Counted from the stretch's first letter, positions 49,541 through 59,623 are shown. The stretch: DNA of 64,000 nt from JAQBQB01 sp963757185 (GCA_963757185.1 CAVWQI010000008.1:310001-374000); one strand, 5' to 3'. Made by a program: numbers and translations. Notes: generated by a model not told the origin, from the letters alone.

Positions 49541-50647
49541 ATGCAATCCAGACGCGAGTTCCTGATCACGGCGGCGCTTGCCGGCGGAGCGCTCGCCACG
49601 CTCCGCCGAGCCATTGCGCCTGGCGACGCCAAGCCCGCGCCCGCGCCGGACAAGCTCGACATTCTCGTGTTGGGTGGTACGGGCTTCATCGGCCCGTACT
49701 TCGTTCGCCATGCCGTCGCGCGCGGACATCGCATTACGATCTTCACGCGCGGTCGACACCAAGCGGATCTTCCCGATTCAGTGATCCATCTCGAGGGCGA
49801 CCGCAACGGTAAGCTCGAGGCACTCGAGGGGAAGAAGTGGGACGTCTGCGTCGACGACTCGGCCAACGTCGCCGACTGGGTGCGGCAATCGGCGGCGCTG
49901 CTCAAAGATTCCGTCGGACGCTACCTGTTCACGTCGTCGACCGGCGTGTACTACCCGTATCACCCGCGCGGCGTCGACGAAACCGTACCCGTTCACTACG
50001 ACCTGCACGATCCGAAGGACGGCTCGGAGTCGTTCGGCGTGGCGAAGGCGCAAGCCGAGCGCATCGTGCTGGACACATTCGGCGATCGCGGACTCGTCGT
50101 GCGGCCGACGTACATTGTCGGGCCGAACGATCCGAGCGATCGATTTCCCTATTGGCCGGTGCGGTTGTCGCGGGGCGGCGAGGTGCTCGCACCGGGTCGA
50201 CGCGACGATCCGGCGCAGTTCATCGACGTGCGAGACCTCGCCGAGTTCATGGTGCGGCTGGTCGAAGACAAGCGGTCGGGCGCGTTCAACGCGGTCGGGC
50301 CCGAACGCCCGATGACGGCGCGCGCGTTCTACGAAGCCGCGCGGACGGCGCTCGGCGCCGACGTAAAGTTCACGTTCGTCGACGACTACGACTTCCTCTC
50401 CGCGCACAAGATCGACGAAGCGATTCCGTGGGCGATGCTGCAGGGCAACGACGACGGGATGATGAGCATCGCCAACGGTAAAGCCATCAAGGCTGGTTTG
50501 ACCTTTCGTCCGCTCGAGACGACGGTGCGCGACACGCTTGCCTGGTGGCCGACCGTGGCCGAGTCGCGGCGGCTCAAGCCGCGCTTCACCATCACGCCGG
50601 AGATCGAGAAGACCGCGCTCGCCGACTGGCATGCGTCGCACGGCTGA
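49541..50647 (+). CDS. NAD-dependent epimerase/dehydratase, Tat-exported
   Basis: A 368-residue extended short-chain dehydrogenase fold. The start ATG 49541 gives a Tat signal SRREFLITAALAGGALA. The nucleotide motif GGTGFIG is near residue 45; RYLFTSSTGVYYPY near 125 carries the active-site Ser/Tyr region, but the classical YxxxK is replaced by a GVAKAQAE segment with Lys only, as seen in some mRNA-binding-like epimerases. The C-terminal half includes QFIDVRDLAEFMVRLVE. It is probably periplasmic; the substrate is unclear. Confidence 0.85.
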   Translation: MQSRREFLITAALAGGALATLRRAIAPGDAKPAPAPDKLDILVLGGTGFIGPYFVRHAVARGHRITIFTRGRHQADLPDSVIHLEGDRNGKLEALEGKKWDVCVDDSANVADWVRQSAALLKDSVGRYLFTSSTGVYYPYHPRGVDETVPVHYDLHDPKDGSESFGVAKAQAERIVLDTFGDRGLVVRPTYIVGPNDPSDRFPYWPVRLSRGGEVLAPGRRDDPAQFIDVRDLAEFMVRLVEDKRSGAFNAVGPERPMTARAFYEAARTALGADVKFTFVDDYDFLSAHKIDEAIPWAMLQGNDDGMMSIANGKAIKAGLTFRPLETTVRDTLAWWPTVAESRRLKPRFTITPEIEKTALADWHASHG

Positions 50648-50688
50648 CGCGACGGCCGGCGCGGCTAGCTACGGGCGGGCGCGCGAGG

Positions 50689-52629
50689 TCAGACAGCCGA
50701 CTCGACGGGCCGCCGCCGATACCAGTACGCGATGCCGAGCAGGAACGCGCTCGTGACCAGGTACGCGAGGACGCGGGCGCCGACGTCGAAGTAAGTCGTC
50801 GCGCCATACACGGCCGTCGCCGCGGCGAGCAAGGCCAGCGCGAGACCGAGCTGACGAAGCTCGGGCGAGCGGCGGATGTGCCCGACGGCGACCGCGGCGA
50901 CCGCCGTCGCGGCGAAGTAGATCACGAGAAGCAGCGTCGACGTACTGCGGCTGAATGCCTTCCCCAGCTCGATCAGGACCCAAGTGAACGCCCAGGCCCA
51001 TGGCGAGAGGCGTGCGAGTTCGCGCACGAGAGAGAGATCCGTCGTGTCGACGTGATCCGCGCGCTCAGCGACGATCGGCCGTGCAGAGTCGGCGATCCAT
51101 CCACGAAAACGCGCGACGAGGATCAGGAAGAGGGTGACCAATGCAGCGGTGAGCGACGGCTCGCCTGTGAACGGGGTGTACGTGTACGACGGTCGTGACA
51201 CGAGCGCGAACAGGCTGAACGAGGCGGCGATCACCGTCGTCACGGCGCTGGTCGCGATCCACGACCCGCTCGGCCGCGCCTTGTTCACGATGAGCGCGGC
51301 GATCCCGACACCTAGCAGCGCGAGAAGCCGGCCGCTCGGCTCTTCCAGTTTCAGCTGGAATACGGCGGCCACGGCGAGAACGGCACACGCGGCCGCCGCC
51401 GCGTCGCGTGCGGGGCGAAGCTCCCGGCGCACCGCGAACGACAGGAGCACCGCCGCGCCGAGACCTTCGACGAGAGCGGGTGACGCGACCGGCTCGAAGG
51501 CGCTCGTTGCCTGGAAGAAAAGGATCAGCGGAACCATGCCGGCGTCGATCCAGTCGAGCACCGTCGTGTTGTCGCCGTTCCTGGCGAGGAGGCTGGATTG
51601 CTTCGTCGCGTCGAGCCGATCGGCGACGATGAGCCAGAGTACCGCCGCTCCGAACAAGGCGGCGGTGAGTTGTCCGGCGTCGGCCCGCGCATTGATCCCG
51701 TGCGGCGCGGCGAATCCGACGACGACGGTGAGGATGGCGAACCACCGCAATGCGGCGCGCTTGCGAGAGACCGGCGCGAACGGAAGCACGCCGACCAACG
51801 CGATGACTATTGGAAACGCGAAGGCCGCGTAGAATCCCAGGAGTCCCTGCTGGCGCGACATCGCCGCAGCCGTGATCGCGTAGAACGCGGCGACGAGATA
51901 GAAGATGCGCCATGCGACGGACCACACTCGGTGGCTGATCGCGAACGACGCCGCGAAGAGCAGGAACGCCCCGTAACCGACCAGCGCGTAAAAGTTGCCC
52001 TCGTCACTGCTCGTCACGAACGGCGCGAGCGCCGCGCCGCCGAACGCGACGCACCAGAGCGGCTCGTCCTGCTCCGCGTGGGCGAACAGCGCGAGACCCC
52101 ACGACACGCCGATGCAGCCGGCGAAGGCGACCCACGGCGGCACGAGTCGCAGCCACGATCCAGCCGCGTATCCGCACACCAGCACGATCACGAGCGCGAG
52201 ACCGACCATGCTCGACCCGAACGGCCGCTCGCGCTTGCGGATATGAATGCCCCAAGCGCCGATGCCCGCCGCGAACACCAGTGCGACGATCACGCGCGCA
52301 CCGGGGGGCAGCGAGAGATACCCGTTGCGGATGGCCCAGCTCAGAAACGTGCCCACCGCCGCGACGAGGGCGAAAACGGCGATGCCGAGCATTCCGTAAC
52401 GTCCGACCAGACTCTCGAGATCGAGGTTCTCCGCCGTCTTGCGCGGGCGCGCCGCCTGCACTCGGGGCGGCGAGGGCGGCGGCTCGCTGGCCGGCGCCGA
52501 ACCACTGGCCGCTTCGAGCGAGGCACGAATGGCCGTCACTTCTCTGGTGATCGCGTCCAGCGCCCGCTCGACGCGAACGAGGCGGGCGTCGAGTTGCTCG
52601 CGGGCCGACGACTCTCGATCTCCAGGCAT
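50689..52629 (-). CDS. DUF2339 multi-pass membrane protein
   Basis: A 646-residue membrane protein. A coiled N terminus of about 60 residues (LVRVERALDAITREVTAI) with a proline-rich linker precedes ENLDLESLVGRYGMLGIAVFALVAAVGTFLSW, typical of DUF2339, and about 18 transmembrane helices follow. The function is unknown; related proteins are widespread in envelope-rich bacteria. It converges with nothing and is separated by 33 bp from the S9 peptidase gene, which is transcribed in the same direction. Confidence 0.88.
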   Translation of the reverse strand: MPGDRESSAREQLDARLVRVERALDAITREVTAIRASLEAASGSAPASEPPPSPPRVQAARPRKTAENLDLESLVGRYGMLGIAVFALVAAVGTFLSWAIRNGYLSLPPGARVIVALVFAAGIGAWGIHIRKRERPFGSSMVGLALVIVLVCGYAAGSWLRLVPPWVAFAGCIGVSWGLALFAHAEQDEPLWCVAFGGAALAPFVTSSDEGNFYALVGYGAFLLFAASFAISHRVWSVAWRIFYLVAAFYAITAAAMSRQQGLLGFYAAFAFPIVIALVGVLPFAPVSRKRAALRWFAILTVVVGFAAPHGINARADAGQLTAALFGAAVLWLIVADRLDATKQSSLLARNGDNTTVLDWIDAGMVPLILFFQATSAFEPVASPALVEGLGAAVLLSFAVRRELRPARDAAAAACAVLAVAAVFQLKLEEPSGRLLALLGVGIAALIVNKARPSGSWIATSAVTTVIAASFSLFALVSRPSYTYTPFTGEPSLTAALVTLFLILVARFRGWIADSARPIVAERADHVDTTDLSLVRELARLSPWAWAFTWVLIELGKAFSRSTSTLLLVIYFAATAVAAVAVGHIRRSPELRQLGLALALLAAATAVYGATTYFDVGARVLAYLVTSAFLLGIAYWYRRRPVESAV

Positions 52630-52662
52630 GCGCCTTCTACGACGAGCCGGAATCCCCGGCGG

Positions 52663-54708
52663 TCACGGACGCACGGACCCGGCTTGTACCGGAGTCGGCT
52701 TTAAGAATCTGTCATACCATGCCACGTATCGTGCCAGCCGGTCGTAGTTGAAGCTGGGCCGCGTGAGGCCGTGGTGCTGGTCGGGATAGATGATTAGCTG
52801 CGTCGGCACGTTGAGCGATCGCAGCGCCTGGTACATCTGTTCGCCGCCCACGACCGGCACGTTGAAGTCCTTATCGCCGCCCATGTAGAGCGTCGGCGTT
52901 GTGATCCTGTCGGCATGGAAGAACGGGTAGGACAGCTTGATCCACAGGTCCTGCGACTTCCACGGCGGCCCGAGCTCATTGTCGTACTGGAAGACGTACT
53001 CGTCGACGCCATACATCGTCGTCTGCAGCGCGCTCCCTGCGCCGGATATGGCGGCCTTGAATCTCGTCGTCGTCGCGGTCGTGTAGTCGGTGAGAATGCC
53101 GCCGTAGCTCCAGCCGCCGATGCCGAGGCGGTCCGGGTCGGCGATGCCCGACGCGACGACGTAGTCGACGCCGGCGAGTAGATCCACGACCTCCTTGTTC
53201 CCCCAGTCGGCGTAGATCGCCCGCTGGTACGCCTCGCCGCGCCCGTTGCTGCCGCGGTAGTTGACGTTGAGCACGAGGTAGCCGTTCGCCGCGAGCAGTT
53301 CGCGCTCGAAGCTGAACGAATGCTGGTCCTGGCCGGCGGGGCCGCCATGGATGCGCAGCAAGAGCGGATACTTCGTTCCCGGCGCGTATCCGGCCGGTTT
53401 GACGAGCAGGCCGTGGGCCTCGTTGCCGTCCTTCGTCTTGAATGAGATGTCTTCGGTCGTCGCCAGATTCAGCTCGGTCAGCCACGCGTCGTTGTGGTGC
53501 GACAGCTGGCGCAGCGATCCGTTCTCCAGCGCGAAGACTTCTCCTGGTTGCGTCTCGGTTCCCGCCAGCACGGCGATCCGGCCGTCCTTGCCGAGCGACA
53601 GCCCGCTCGCCACGCGCCGTCCGGTCAGTAGAGCTTGTGTTGCACCGCCGCTCGTCGCCACGCGCCCGACGTACTGCGCCCGATCGTCCGTGTACAGGAA
53701 CACGATCGATTTGCCGTCCGCGCTGAACTGCGCCGACGAGATCGGTCGATCGAGCGCGCCGGTGAGAATGCGCGGCGCTCCGGCGTCCACACTCACGACG
53801 GCGAGTCGCGGTTCATCGTACGCGTAGAATTTCGGCTCGCTGCCTTGCAGATACGCGACCGATCGCCCGTCCGGACTCCACGAAAGCGGTCCGTCGTCGG
53901 GTCCCTCGAACGTGGTGAGACGCTTCGGCGCCGCGCCAACCCGCGCTTCGACGACGAAGACGTCGGAGTTGTTCGTCCGGTCCGGGTCGACCCCCTGCGG
54001 ACGCGTGCTGACGAAGGCAATCGACGTTCCATCCGGGGACCAGGCCGGACGCGATTCCTCGAACATGCCCGGCGTGATCAGCGTCGCCTTCTTGTCGGCG
54101 ACCTCGAACACGTAGAGGTGAGCGCGCGTCGAGTCGAGGTAGCCGTTGTCGTCGTCCTTGAAGTGGTATCGGTCGATGAGGATCGGCTTGGGTTTGGAGC
54201 TCGCCGAGTCGGTCGTGTCGAGCGACGCGCGCATGATGAGCGCGATGCGTTTGCTGTCCGGTGCCCACGCGTATTCGTCGATGCCGTCTTTCAGCTCGGT
54301 CACGCGCTGCGCTTCTCCGCCGCGGCGGTCGAGCAGCCACAGCTGCGACCCCTTGCCTCCTTCACGCGACGAGAGGAACGACAGGTACTTCCCGTCCGGG
54401 CTCCACCGCGGCGACGTCTCGGCGTCCGGCGACGACGTCAGCTGAATCACCTGCGTGCCGTCCCAACTCGCCATCCAGACGTCTGTGTTCGACTTGTCCT
54501 TCGCCGAGTCGAGGCTCGTCACGGTGTAGGCGACCCACTGCCCGTCGGGCGAGATCTCTGGCGCGCCGACGTTGCGCAGACGGTACATGTCGCCGACGCG
54601 CACGGCGCGCTTGGGCGTCGTCTGCGCGGCGAGTGTGGGCGAATCCACGATCGAGAACAACGGGGCAATAGCGGCCAAGACAGCGAGGCGGCGGACGGAC
54701 GAATTCAC
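52663..54708 (-). CDS. S9-family prolyl oligopeptidase-like peptidase
   Basis: A 681-residue exported enzyme (signal about 1-28). The N-terminal half is a WD-like propeller with repeated ISPDGQWVAY, RWSPDGKYLSFLSS, AWSPDGTSIAF and SWSPDGRSVAYL. The catalytic triad lies in the C-terminal hydrolase: S534 in GWSYGG, D614 in GGDKDFNVP and H645/H646 in PDQHHG. It should cleave short peptides, dipeptidyl-peptidase or acylaminoacyl-peptidase style. Confidence 0.93.
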   Translation of the reverse strand: MNSSVRRLAVLAAIAPLFSIVDSPTLAAQTTPKRAVRVGDMYRLRNVGAPEISPDGQWVAYTVTSLDSAKDKSNTDVWMASWDGTQVIQLTSSPDAETSPRWSPDGKYLSFLSSREGGKGSQLWLLDRRGGEAQRVTELKDGIDEYAWAPDSKRIALIMRASLDTTDSASSKPKPILIDRYHFKDDDNGYLDSTRAHLYVFEVADKKATLITPGMFEESRPAWSPDGTSIAFVSTRPQGVDPDRTNNSDVFVVEARVGAAPKRLTTFEGPDDGPLSWSPDGRSVAYLQGSEPKFYAYDEPRLAVVSVDAGAPRILTGALDRPISSAQFSADGKSIVFLYTDDRAQYVGRVATSGGATQALLTGRRVASGLSLGKDGRIAVLAGTETQPGEVFALENGSLRQLSHHNDAWLTELNLATTEDISFKTKDGNEAHGLLVKPAGYAPGTKYPLLLRIHGGPAGQDQHSFSFERELLAANGYLVLNVNYRGSNGRGEAYQRAIYADWGNKEVVDLLAGVDYVVASGIADPDRLGIGGWSYGGILTDYTTATTTRFKAAISGAGSALQTTMYGVDEYVFQYDNELGPPWKSQDLWIKLSYPFFHADRITTPTLYMGGDKDFNVPVVGGEQMYQALRSLNVPTQLIIYPDQHHGLTRPSFNYDRLARYVAWYDRFLKPTPVQAGSVRP

Positions 54709-54819
54709 TGGTACTCTCCGGGCTCGAACGGGGTGGACCGAATCTAGGTCTGCGCGCGCACGTCGGCACGCTTTTCTGGGATGAAACGCCGTCCGGCGGT
54801 CATATGCGGACGCCCATCT

Positions 54820-55803
54820 TCAAGGTTTAACGGCCCGGTCCAGCCGCGCGAGCCGATCGAGCAACGCGAGCTTTTCGGGCGCCCCGACGCGCGCCAACGA
54901 CAGCCGGACGCCGTCGATTGCCGCGCGCGTCGGCGCCTCTTCCTCGATTGCTTCGATCGCGTTGTCGGCAAGTTGCAGCGCGAGCGTGAGCGCCTTGTGA
55001 ATCGATGGGCCGCTCGGCAGCCGCGTCCAATACTGTTGTGGACCTTCCGCGATCATCGACAGGAAACAATCCGAACCGCACTCGTCGCTCGGCGGAACTC
55101 GCTGCGCGGCGTACGCGGCCAGCTCCTCACTCCAGGGCGCGGTGCGATTCGCGTCGTAGAGCGCCCAATATCTCTCGTTCGCGACGAACCACCGCGCGTC
55201 CGGCTCGAAGAAATAGAGAACGTCGCCGTGCGCGATGACCCAGGCGCGTTTCACCGGCGCGTCTTCGAGCGAATGCGAATCGACAAGCTTCGCGGCCCGC
55301 TCGACGAGTTGAAGTCGTCTGAACTGCAAGAGACCCGACGTGGCGAGCGGTGAATCCCCCAGGCCGCCATAGTGATTCGGCTCGAGGAGAAAATTCTCGG
55401 CGTCGACGAGCGTCTCGAACGATGCCGTGTCACGGGCGAGAGTGTACTGCGCCACCGCGGCGAATCCGGACTCGGGATGCTGGCGATCGAACGGAGCCGT
55501 GACGTTCACTGGAAGCCAGCAGGTTGGCGAGATGCCGTTCACGCGCCACGAATCGAAGTACCAGATGCGGCCGCCGAGTCCCTTCGTCGACTTGGACGCT
55601 CCGATGACTTCGCCGATGTGATAGCGCTGAGCGATTGGCGAGCCGGGATCGGGAAGGCTGTGGCACGTCACCCCGGTTGCCACGACCAGCCGCAGCGAAT
55701 CAGACCCAGGCGCTTGCGCGTTCGAAATCGAAGCGATCGAGATCGCGACGATGACGGCACCGCCTAGGGCATGCCTCACCACACGGCTCCTGGACGCCAC
55801 CAT
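54820..55803 (-). CDS. Secreted protein of unknown function, SH3-like N terminus
   Basis: A 327-residue exported protein (signal MVASRSRVVRHALGGAVIVAISIASISNA). Residues about 35-105 (VATGVTCHSLPDPGSPIAQRYHIGEVI, IWYFDSWRV, TCWLPVNV) look like a bacterial SH3-type fold with a disulfide pair. The rest is helical and contains CGSDCFLSMIAE. I do not recognise the family. It lies six bases before the sugar hydrolase in the same direction. Confidence 0.75.
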   Translation of the reverse strand: MVASRSRVVRHALGGAVIVAISIASISNAQAPGSDSLRLVVATGVTCHSLPDPGSPIAQRYHIGEVIGASKSTKGLGGRIWYFDSWRVNGISPTCWLPVNVTAPFDRQHPESGFAAVAQYTLARDTASFETLVDAENFLLEPNHYGGLGDSPLATSGLLQFRRLQLVERAAKLVDSHSLEDAPVKRAWVIAHGDVLYFFEPDARWFVANERYWALYDANRTAPWSEELAAYAAQRVPPSDECGSDCFLSMIAEGPQQYWTRLPSGPSIHKALTLALQLADNAIEAIEEEAPTRAAIDGVRLSLARVGAPEKLALLDRLARLDRAVKP

Positions 55804-55809
55804 CCTAAT

Positions 55810-57510
55810 TTACGGCGGACCCGCGCCATCGGCCCCGACCCAATCGTACGCGACCTCGCGCCCGTCGAGCCGCCAGCGCGACGGATAGACACTCTGCTGC
55901 CAATCCAACGGTTCGCCTAGCGGTTGCGGCGCGGCCGCGCGCGCGAGCGCGGCCGTGAGATCGCGTCGCTGCTCAGCGCCGAGCGCGTCCGGGGCGAGGG
56001 AGACGAAGAGCATTGTCCCGCTGCGCGAGAGAAGATCCAGCCACTGGCGATTCATCGCCCACGGTACGGACGTCGTGACGCCGACGCAGTCGGCGTCCGC
56101 TGCGTAAAACGCGCCGTGCTGCGCGCCGCGAAACGCCAGCGTGTTCACGCCCATCTTCCTCGTGCGCGACCACTCGGTGCCGCTCGTGTCGTCGCCGATT
56201 CGGCAGATCTCGAAAACACCCGCCGAGAGATGGCTCACCGTATTGCACCCAAGGACGAGCGCATCGCCGGCTCCGTTTCTGATCGCTAAATAGAGATCGT
56301 TGATCACCTCGGCGGTCGTGCGCGACGGTCCCGAAGAGAACGACCAACCGTCGCGCGTCATCGCCGCTCCCATCTGAAATCCCCAGCGGCCGAGGATGTC
56401 GAACGTGGTGTAGTCGTGCTTGATGAGCTCGAATCCCCACTTTCGGACCCGCGCGACGTCGTCGACGACCTTCTGTCGAACTTCGGGAACCGTGGGGTCG
56501 AGCATCGCGCGGTCGCGCGCCAGGCGCCACGAATCGGGCGCGATCGCCGGCGCTTGCAGCGGGCGAATCCAGATGCCCGGCCGAGCACCGGCGCGGCGAA
56601 CGTCCTCCGCGAGCGCCGCCATGTCGCCGAACTTTTCGTTGCCGTGATCCCAGGTTCCCGTGCCCGCCTTGTCCGCGCCGCGACCGGGTTGCCACCCGTC
56701 GTCGATCACGACGAACGGCCGATTCTCCCCGGTCGGAGACAATTCGACGATGTGCGCGGCGTCCGCGCGCACCGTATCGGCGGTGTTCTTTCCGTACGCC
56801 CAGTACCAATCGTTGCTGCCATATAGAGGGAAACGGGGAAGCCGCGGCGTCGAGGGCGGAAGCGGCGGGGGGCACATCTGCCGGCAGAACGCGTGGAGCG
56901 CGGCAAACGTCGTCTCGTCTTCTCGCCCGGCACGGCACACGACGTCGCAGACGCCGAGCGTGCGGTCGTCGAGGCGCACGCCGACGCCGCCGCTGCGGAC
57001 GTCGGCCCACAGGCTGACCCCTTCGGGGTCCACCTGCCAGAAACAGAACGAGCTCGCCCCAGTTCTCACGCCGTACGCGTGCGTGAGCGAGCCGTCGAAC
57101 GTCGCGCAATACCACGGCATCACTCGATCGGCCACCCAGCCTCGCCACTCCAGATCGCCGTAGCCGCGCTCCCACGCGTCGCCGAGGATGAGACGCGTCG
57201 CACCGAGGTCGCCGCGCCAGCGGAGCTGCACTCGCTTCACGGGATCGGTCGGTGACGTGAGGCCGACGTGGAGCAGCAGACGCCCGGGCGTGGTGACGAC
57301 GACGATGTCGCGATCCGTCCAGCGGTCCCCATTGTCGCGCACCAGGCGGCGGTCGCCGTCGGCGGTCTGCACGATGACGCTGTCCGGTGGCCGACGAAGG
57401 TCGATGAATCCGCGCGGCGCCCGCGACTCGACGCGGACTGGAACTCGTTCGAGGGCGGCCGTCGCCGCGAACAGCGCCGACGTTTCGAGGAACTGGCGGC
57501 GGGAGGTCAC
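55810..57510 (-). CDS. Alpha-galactosidase-like glycoside hydrolase (GH36/GH27 type)
   Basis: A 566-residue exported TIM-barrel enzyme. GTG 57510 starts directly at a Tat signal (TSRRQFLETSALFAATAA); the longer ATG at 57582 gives a less likely leader. Barrel motifs are PFVVIDDGWQPG (near 290), GIWIRPL and FELIKHDYTTFD with the nucleophile aspartate near 375, and EICRIGDDTSGTEW near 440 with the acid/base aspartate. This pattern is the clan D alpha-galactosidase fold. The sugar cannot be told. Confidence 0.85.
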   Translation of the reverse strand: MTSRRQFLETSALFAATAALERVPVRVESRAPRGFIDLRRPPDSVIVQTADGDRRLVRDNGDRWTDRDIVVVTTPGRLLLHVGLTSPTDPVKRVQLRWRGDLGATRLILGDAWERGYGDLEWRGWVADRVMPWYCATFDGSLTHAYGVRTGASSFCFWQVDPEGVSLWADVRSGGVGVRLDDRTLGVCDVVCRAGREDETTFAALHAFCRQMCPPPLPPSTPRLPRFPLYGSNDWYWAYGKNTADTVRADAAHIVELSPTGENRPFVVIDDGWQPGRGADKAGTGTWDHGNEKFGDMAALAEDVRRAGARPGIWIRPLQAPAIAPDSWRLARDRAMLDPTVPEVRQKVVDDVARVRKWGFELIKHDYTTFDILGRWGFQMGAAMTRDGWSFSSGPSRTTAEVINDLYLAIRNGAGDALVLGCNTVSHLSAGVFEICRIGDDTSGTEWSRTRKMGVNTLAFRGAQHGAFYAADADCVGVTTSVPWAMNRQWLDLLSRSGTMLFVSLAPDALGAEQRRDLTAALARAAAPQPLGEPLDWQQSVYPSRWRLDGREVAYDWVGADGAGPP

Positions 57511-57594
57511 GCATCTAAGGTATGCAGCGCGCCTGTCGCGAACGAGCCTGACCGCGCAGCTTTGTCGTCGCGACTCCAACACGAGACCGATCGC

Positions 57595-58203
57595 ATGCGA
57601 CCCATCACCGTTCGCTCATTTCTGGCGGCCGTTCCCTCTATCGTCGGGGCGACGCTGGCGACCGCGCAGGCCACGCCGGCTCCCGCGCCGCGCCCGATGC
57701 CAATGGTGCTCACCATCCCCGCGTGGCCCGACGGGGCTCAGATACCGGCGAAGTTCACACAGGCCGGCGAGCAGGTCTCGCCCGAGCTCAAATGGAGCAA
57801 CGTCCCCGCCGGCACACAGAGCTTCGTCGTGAACATGCTCGACCCCGACGTCGCGATTTCGCGCGGCACGGAGACGCAGCCGCACTGGATCGTCTGGAAC
57901 ATTCCCGCCGGAGCGACCGGAATGCCGGAAGCGATGAAACCGGGCGCCGAGCTGCCTGACGGCACCCGCCAGATCAGCGCGTCGGGTCCCGGCTATCGCG
58001 GACCCGGAGCGCCCGCGGCCGGACCGCTCCATCACTACACGTTCGAGGTCTACGCGCTCGACACGAAGCTCGACGTGACTCCGTCGTCAGCGACTCCAGC
58101 AGTGAACGCCGCGCTCGAGACACGCGCGAACGTCATGAGGGCGATGCAAGGTCACGTGCTCGGCAAAGCCGTGTACGTCGGTCTCTTCCATCGACCCCAA
58201 TAG
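57595..58203 (+). CDS. YbhB/YbcL-type PEBP-like protein
   Basis: A 202-residue exported protein of the phosphatidylethanolamine-binding fold: a signal (RSFLAAVPSIVGATLATAQA), IPAKFTQAGEQVSPELKWSNVPAGTQSF, VNMLDPDVAI, PHWIVWNIPAGATGM and GYRGPGAPAAGPLHHYTFEVYALD. The DPD and HWIVWNI motifs form the ligand pocket. The physiological ligand in bacteria is unknown. It converges with the DUF937-OmpA gene, with a hairpin between. Confidence 0.9.
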   Translation: MRPITVRSFLAAVPSIVGATLATAQATPAPAPRPMPMVLTIPAWPDGAQIPAKFTQAGEQVSPELKWSNVPAGTQSFVVNMLDPDVAISRGTETQPHWIVWNIPAGATGMPEAMKPGAELPDGTRQISASGPGYRGPGAPAAGPLHHYTFEVYALDTKLDVTPSSATPAVNAALETRANVMRAMQGHVLGKAVYVGLFHRPQ

Positions 58204-58336
58204 CGCAGCCGAGCGTCGCGGCGGTGGTGAGAGGTGCCTTGGAATCCAGCCACGCCGCCGGATGGCCGCCGATTCCCGCATGGACGGAAGGCGACGGTCA
58301 GCCCCGTCGCGCGAAGCCGCCGCGAAGCCGGTCTCT

Positions 58337-58372
58337 GGTCACCGGTCTCCGGAACTCCAGAGACCGGTGACC
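58337..58372. terminator. 13-bp hairpin between convergent genes, with 7-bp repeats
   Basis: GGTCACCGGTCTC (58337-58349) pairs perfectly with GAGACCGGTGACC (58360-58372) across ten bases. Heptamers GGTCTCT, GGTCACC, GGTCTCC and GGTGACC occur in and beside it. No U-run follows, so a bidirectional rho-independent terminator is likely but not certain. Confidence 0.55.
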
Positions 58373-58384
58373 GGTGACCGGCAT

Positions 58385-59623
58385 CTACTTCGAAATCACC
58401 AAGAGCGCCACACGACGATTCTGCGCCTTGCCGTCGTCGGTGGAGTTCGGTGCTACAGGATCCTTCGAGCCGAATCCCTCGGCCGCCACGCGCGTCGCGG
58501 CGAGACCGTTGTGCTCGACCGACGCCTGGGCGCTCTCGGCGCGAGAACGCGACAGACGCAGATTCGCGGCGTCGCTGCCCGTGCTGTCGGTGTAGCCGCC
58601 GATCTTCGCGGTCGCGTGCGGGTACGCCTTGAGGATGTCGCTGATGTTCTTCGCCTGAGCTTCGGCGTCCGGGTCGATCTTGGACGAATTGCTCTCGAAG
58701 TGGACTCGATCGAGCACGATCCAAGAGGTGTCGTCGGCCGCTCGCGTCGAATCGTTGAGGAACGCCACCAGCTTCGCCTCCGCGCTCGAGGCGGGAACGG
58801 AGAGAACGTTGTCATTCGGAAGTCGAAGCTGCACGATGCCCGACGACAGCTCCGCGACCTCGCCGGCCGCCGCGCGCGACCGCCCCGTGGTGGTGTCGGC
58901 GACCGGAGCCGGCACGCGATGCTTCGAGCGTGTTCCGAGGAAGAGCGCGATCGCGGCAAGGGCGACGAGCGCCGGCCACATCCAACGAAGCCCCGTCGTT
59001 TGCTCCTCCGGCGCGTACACGCGTGAAGGTTGTTCGATGCGACCCTCTTCGTAAACCGCTTCGCCTTCGTATGACTCGGCCGCGGCCGGCTCGGCCAACC
59101 CGAGCTCGCCCGCGACGCCCGGCGGCGCCGCGTTCTCGATGCTGTCGCGTTCGTCTTCGAACAGCCGCGTGAACGAAGCGGCGTTCAGGCCATCGTCGCG
59201 CGCGCGCTTGCCGAGGACGCCGAGCAGCAGCGGCGCCGCCAGTCGCATCAGCGACGAGATCGACTCGACGCGGAGCCCACTCGTGCGAGCCAGCATGTCA
59301 TTCACGCCGGTCCCGCGCGCGCCGAAGACGTTGGATAGGAACTGTCCACCGAGTGACGAGACCGCCCCCTCGGGAGCCCCGACCAGCGCCGCGGGGTTAT
59401 CCAGCACGCGGCCGTCGTTGGTGGGGTCGGTCACGAGGTTGAAGACCGAGCGCATGGCCGACGGATCCGCGGTCTTTCCCAGGACCGCGAGGAGCATCGA
59501 ATTCAGGCCGCCCGCCAGGGCGCTCGAGACTCCATCGGTAGGCTCACCCAGACTCGACGCGATTTTCGAGGTCAGATCCGGGGTGGCCAAGTTCATTACG
59601 CTGTCGATCAACGAGGTCGTCAT
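58385..59623 (-). CDS. DUF937 and OmpA-domain protein
   Basis: A 412-residue protein; ATG 59623 is used, with 59650 as alternative. Residues about 1-150 are helical DUF937 (LIDSVMNLATPDLTSKIASSLGEP, ISSLMRLAAPLLLGVLGKRA), followed by an acidic linker, one membrane helix (MWPALVALAAIALFLGT, about 215), and a C-terminal OmpA-like peptidoglycan-binding domain with VHFESNSSKIDPDAE, GGYTDSTGSDAANLRLSRSRAE and RRVALLVISK. It therefore tethers an inner-membrane or cytoplasmic DUF937 domain to the cell wall. Confidence 0.88.
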   Translation of the reverse strand: MTTSLIDSVMNLATPDLTSKIASSLGEPTDGVSSALAGGLNSMLLAVLGKTADPSAMRSVFNLVTDPTNDGRVLDNPAALVGAPEGAVSSLGGQFLSNVFGARGTGVNDMLARTSGLRVESISSLMRLAAPLLLGVLGKRARDDGLNAASFTRLFEDERDSIENAAPPGVAGELGLAEPAAAESYEGEAVYEEGRIEQPSRVYAPEEQTTGLRWMWPALVALAAIALFLGTRSKHRVPAPVADTTTGRSRAAAGEVAELSSGIVQLRLPNDNVLSVPASSAEAKLVAFLNDSTRAADDTSWIVLDRVHFESNSSKIDPDAEAQAKNISDILKAYPHATAKIGGYTDSTGSDAANLRLSRSRAESAQASVEHNGLAATRVAAEGFGSKDPVAPNSTDDGKAQNRRVALLVISK

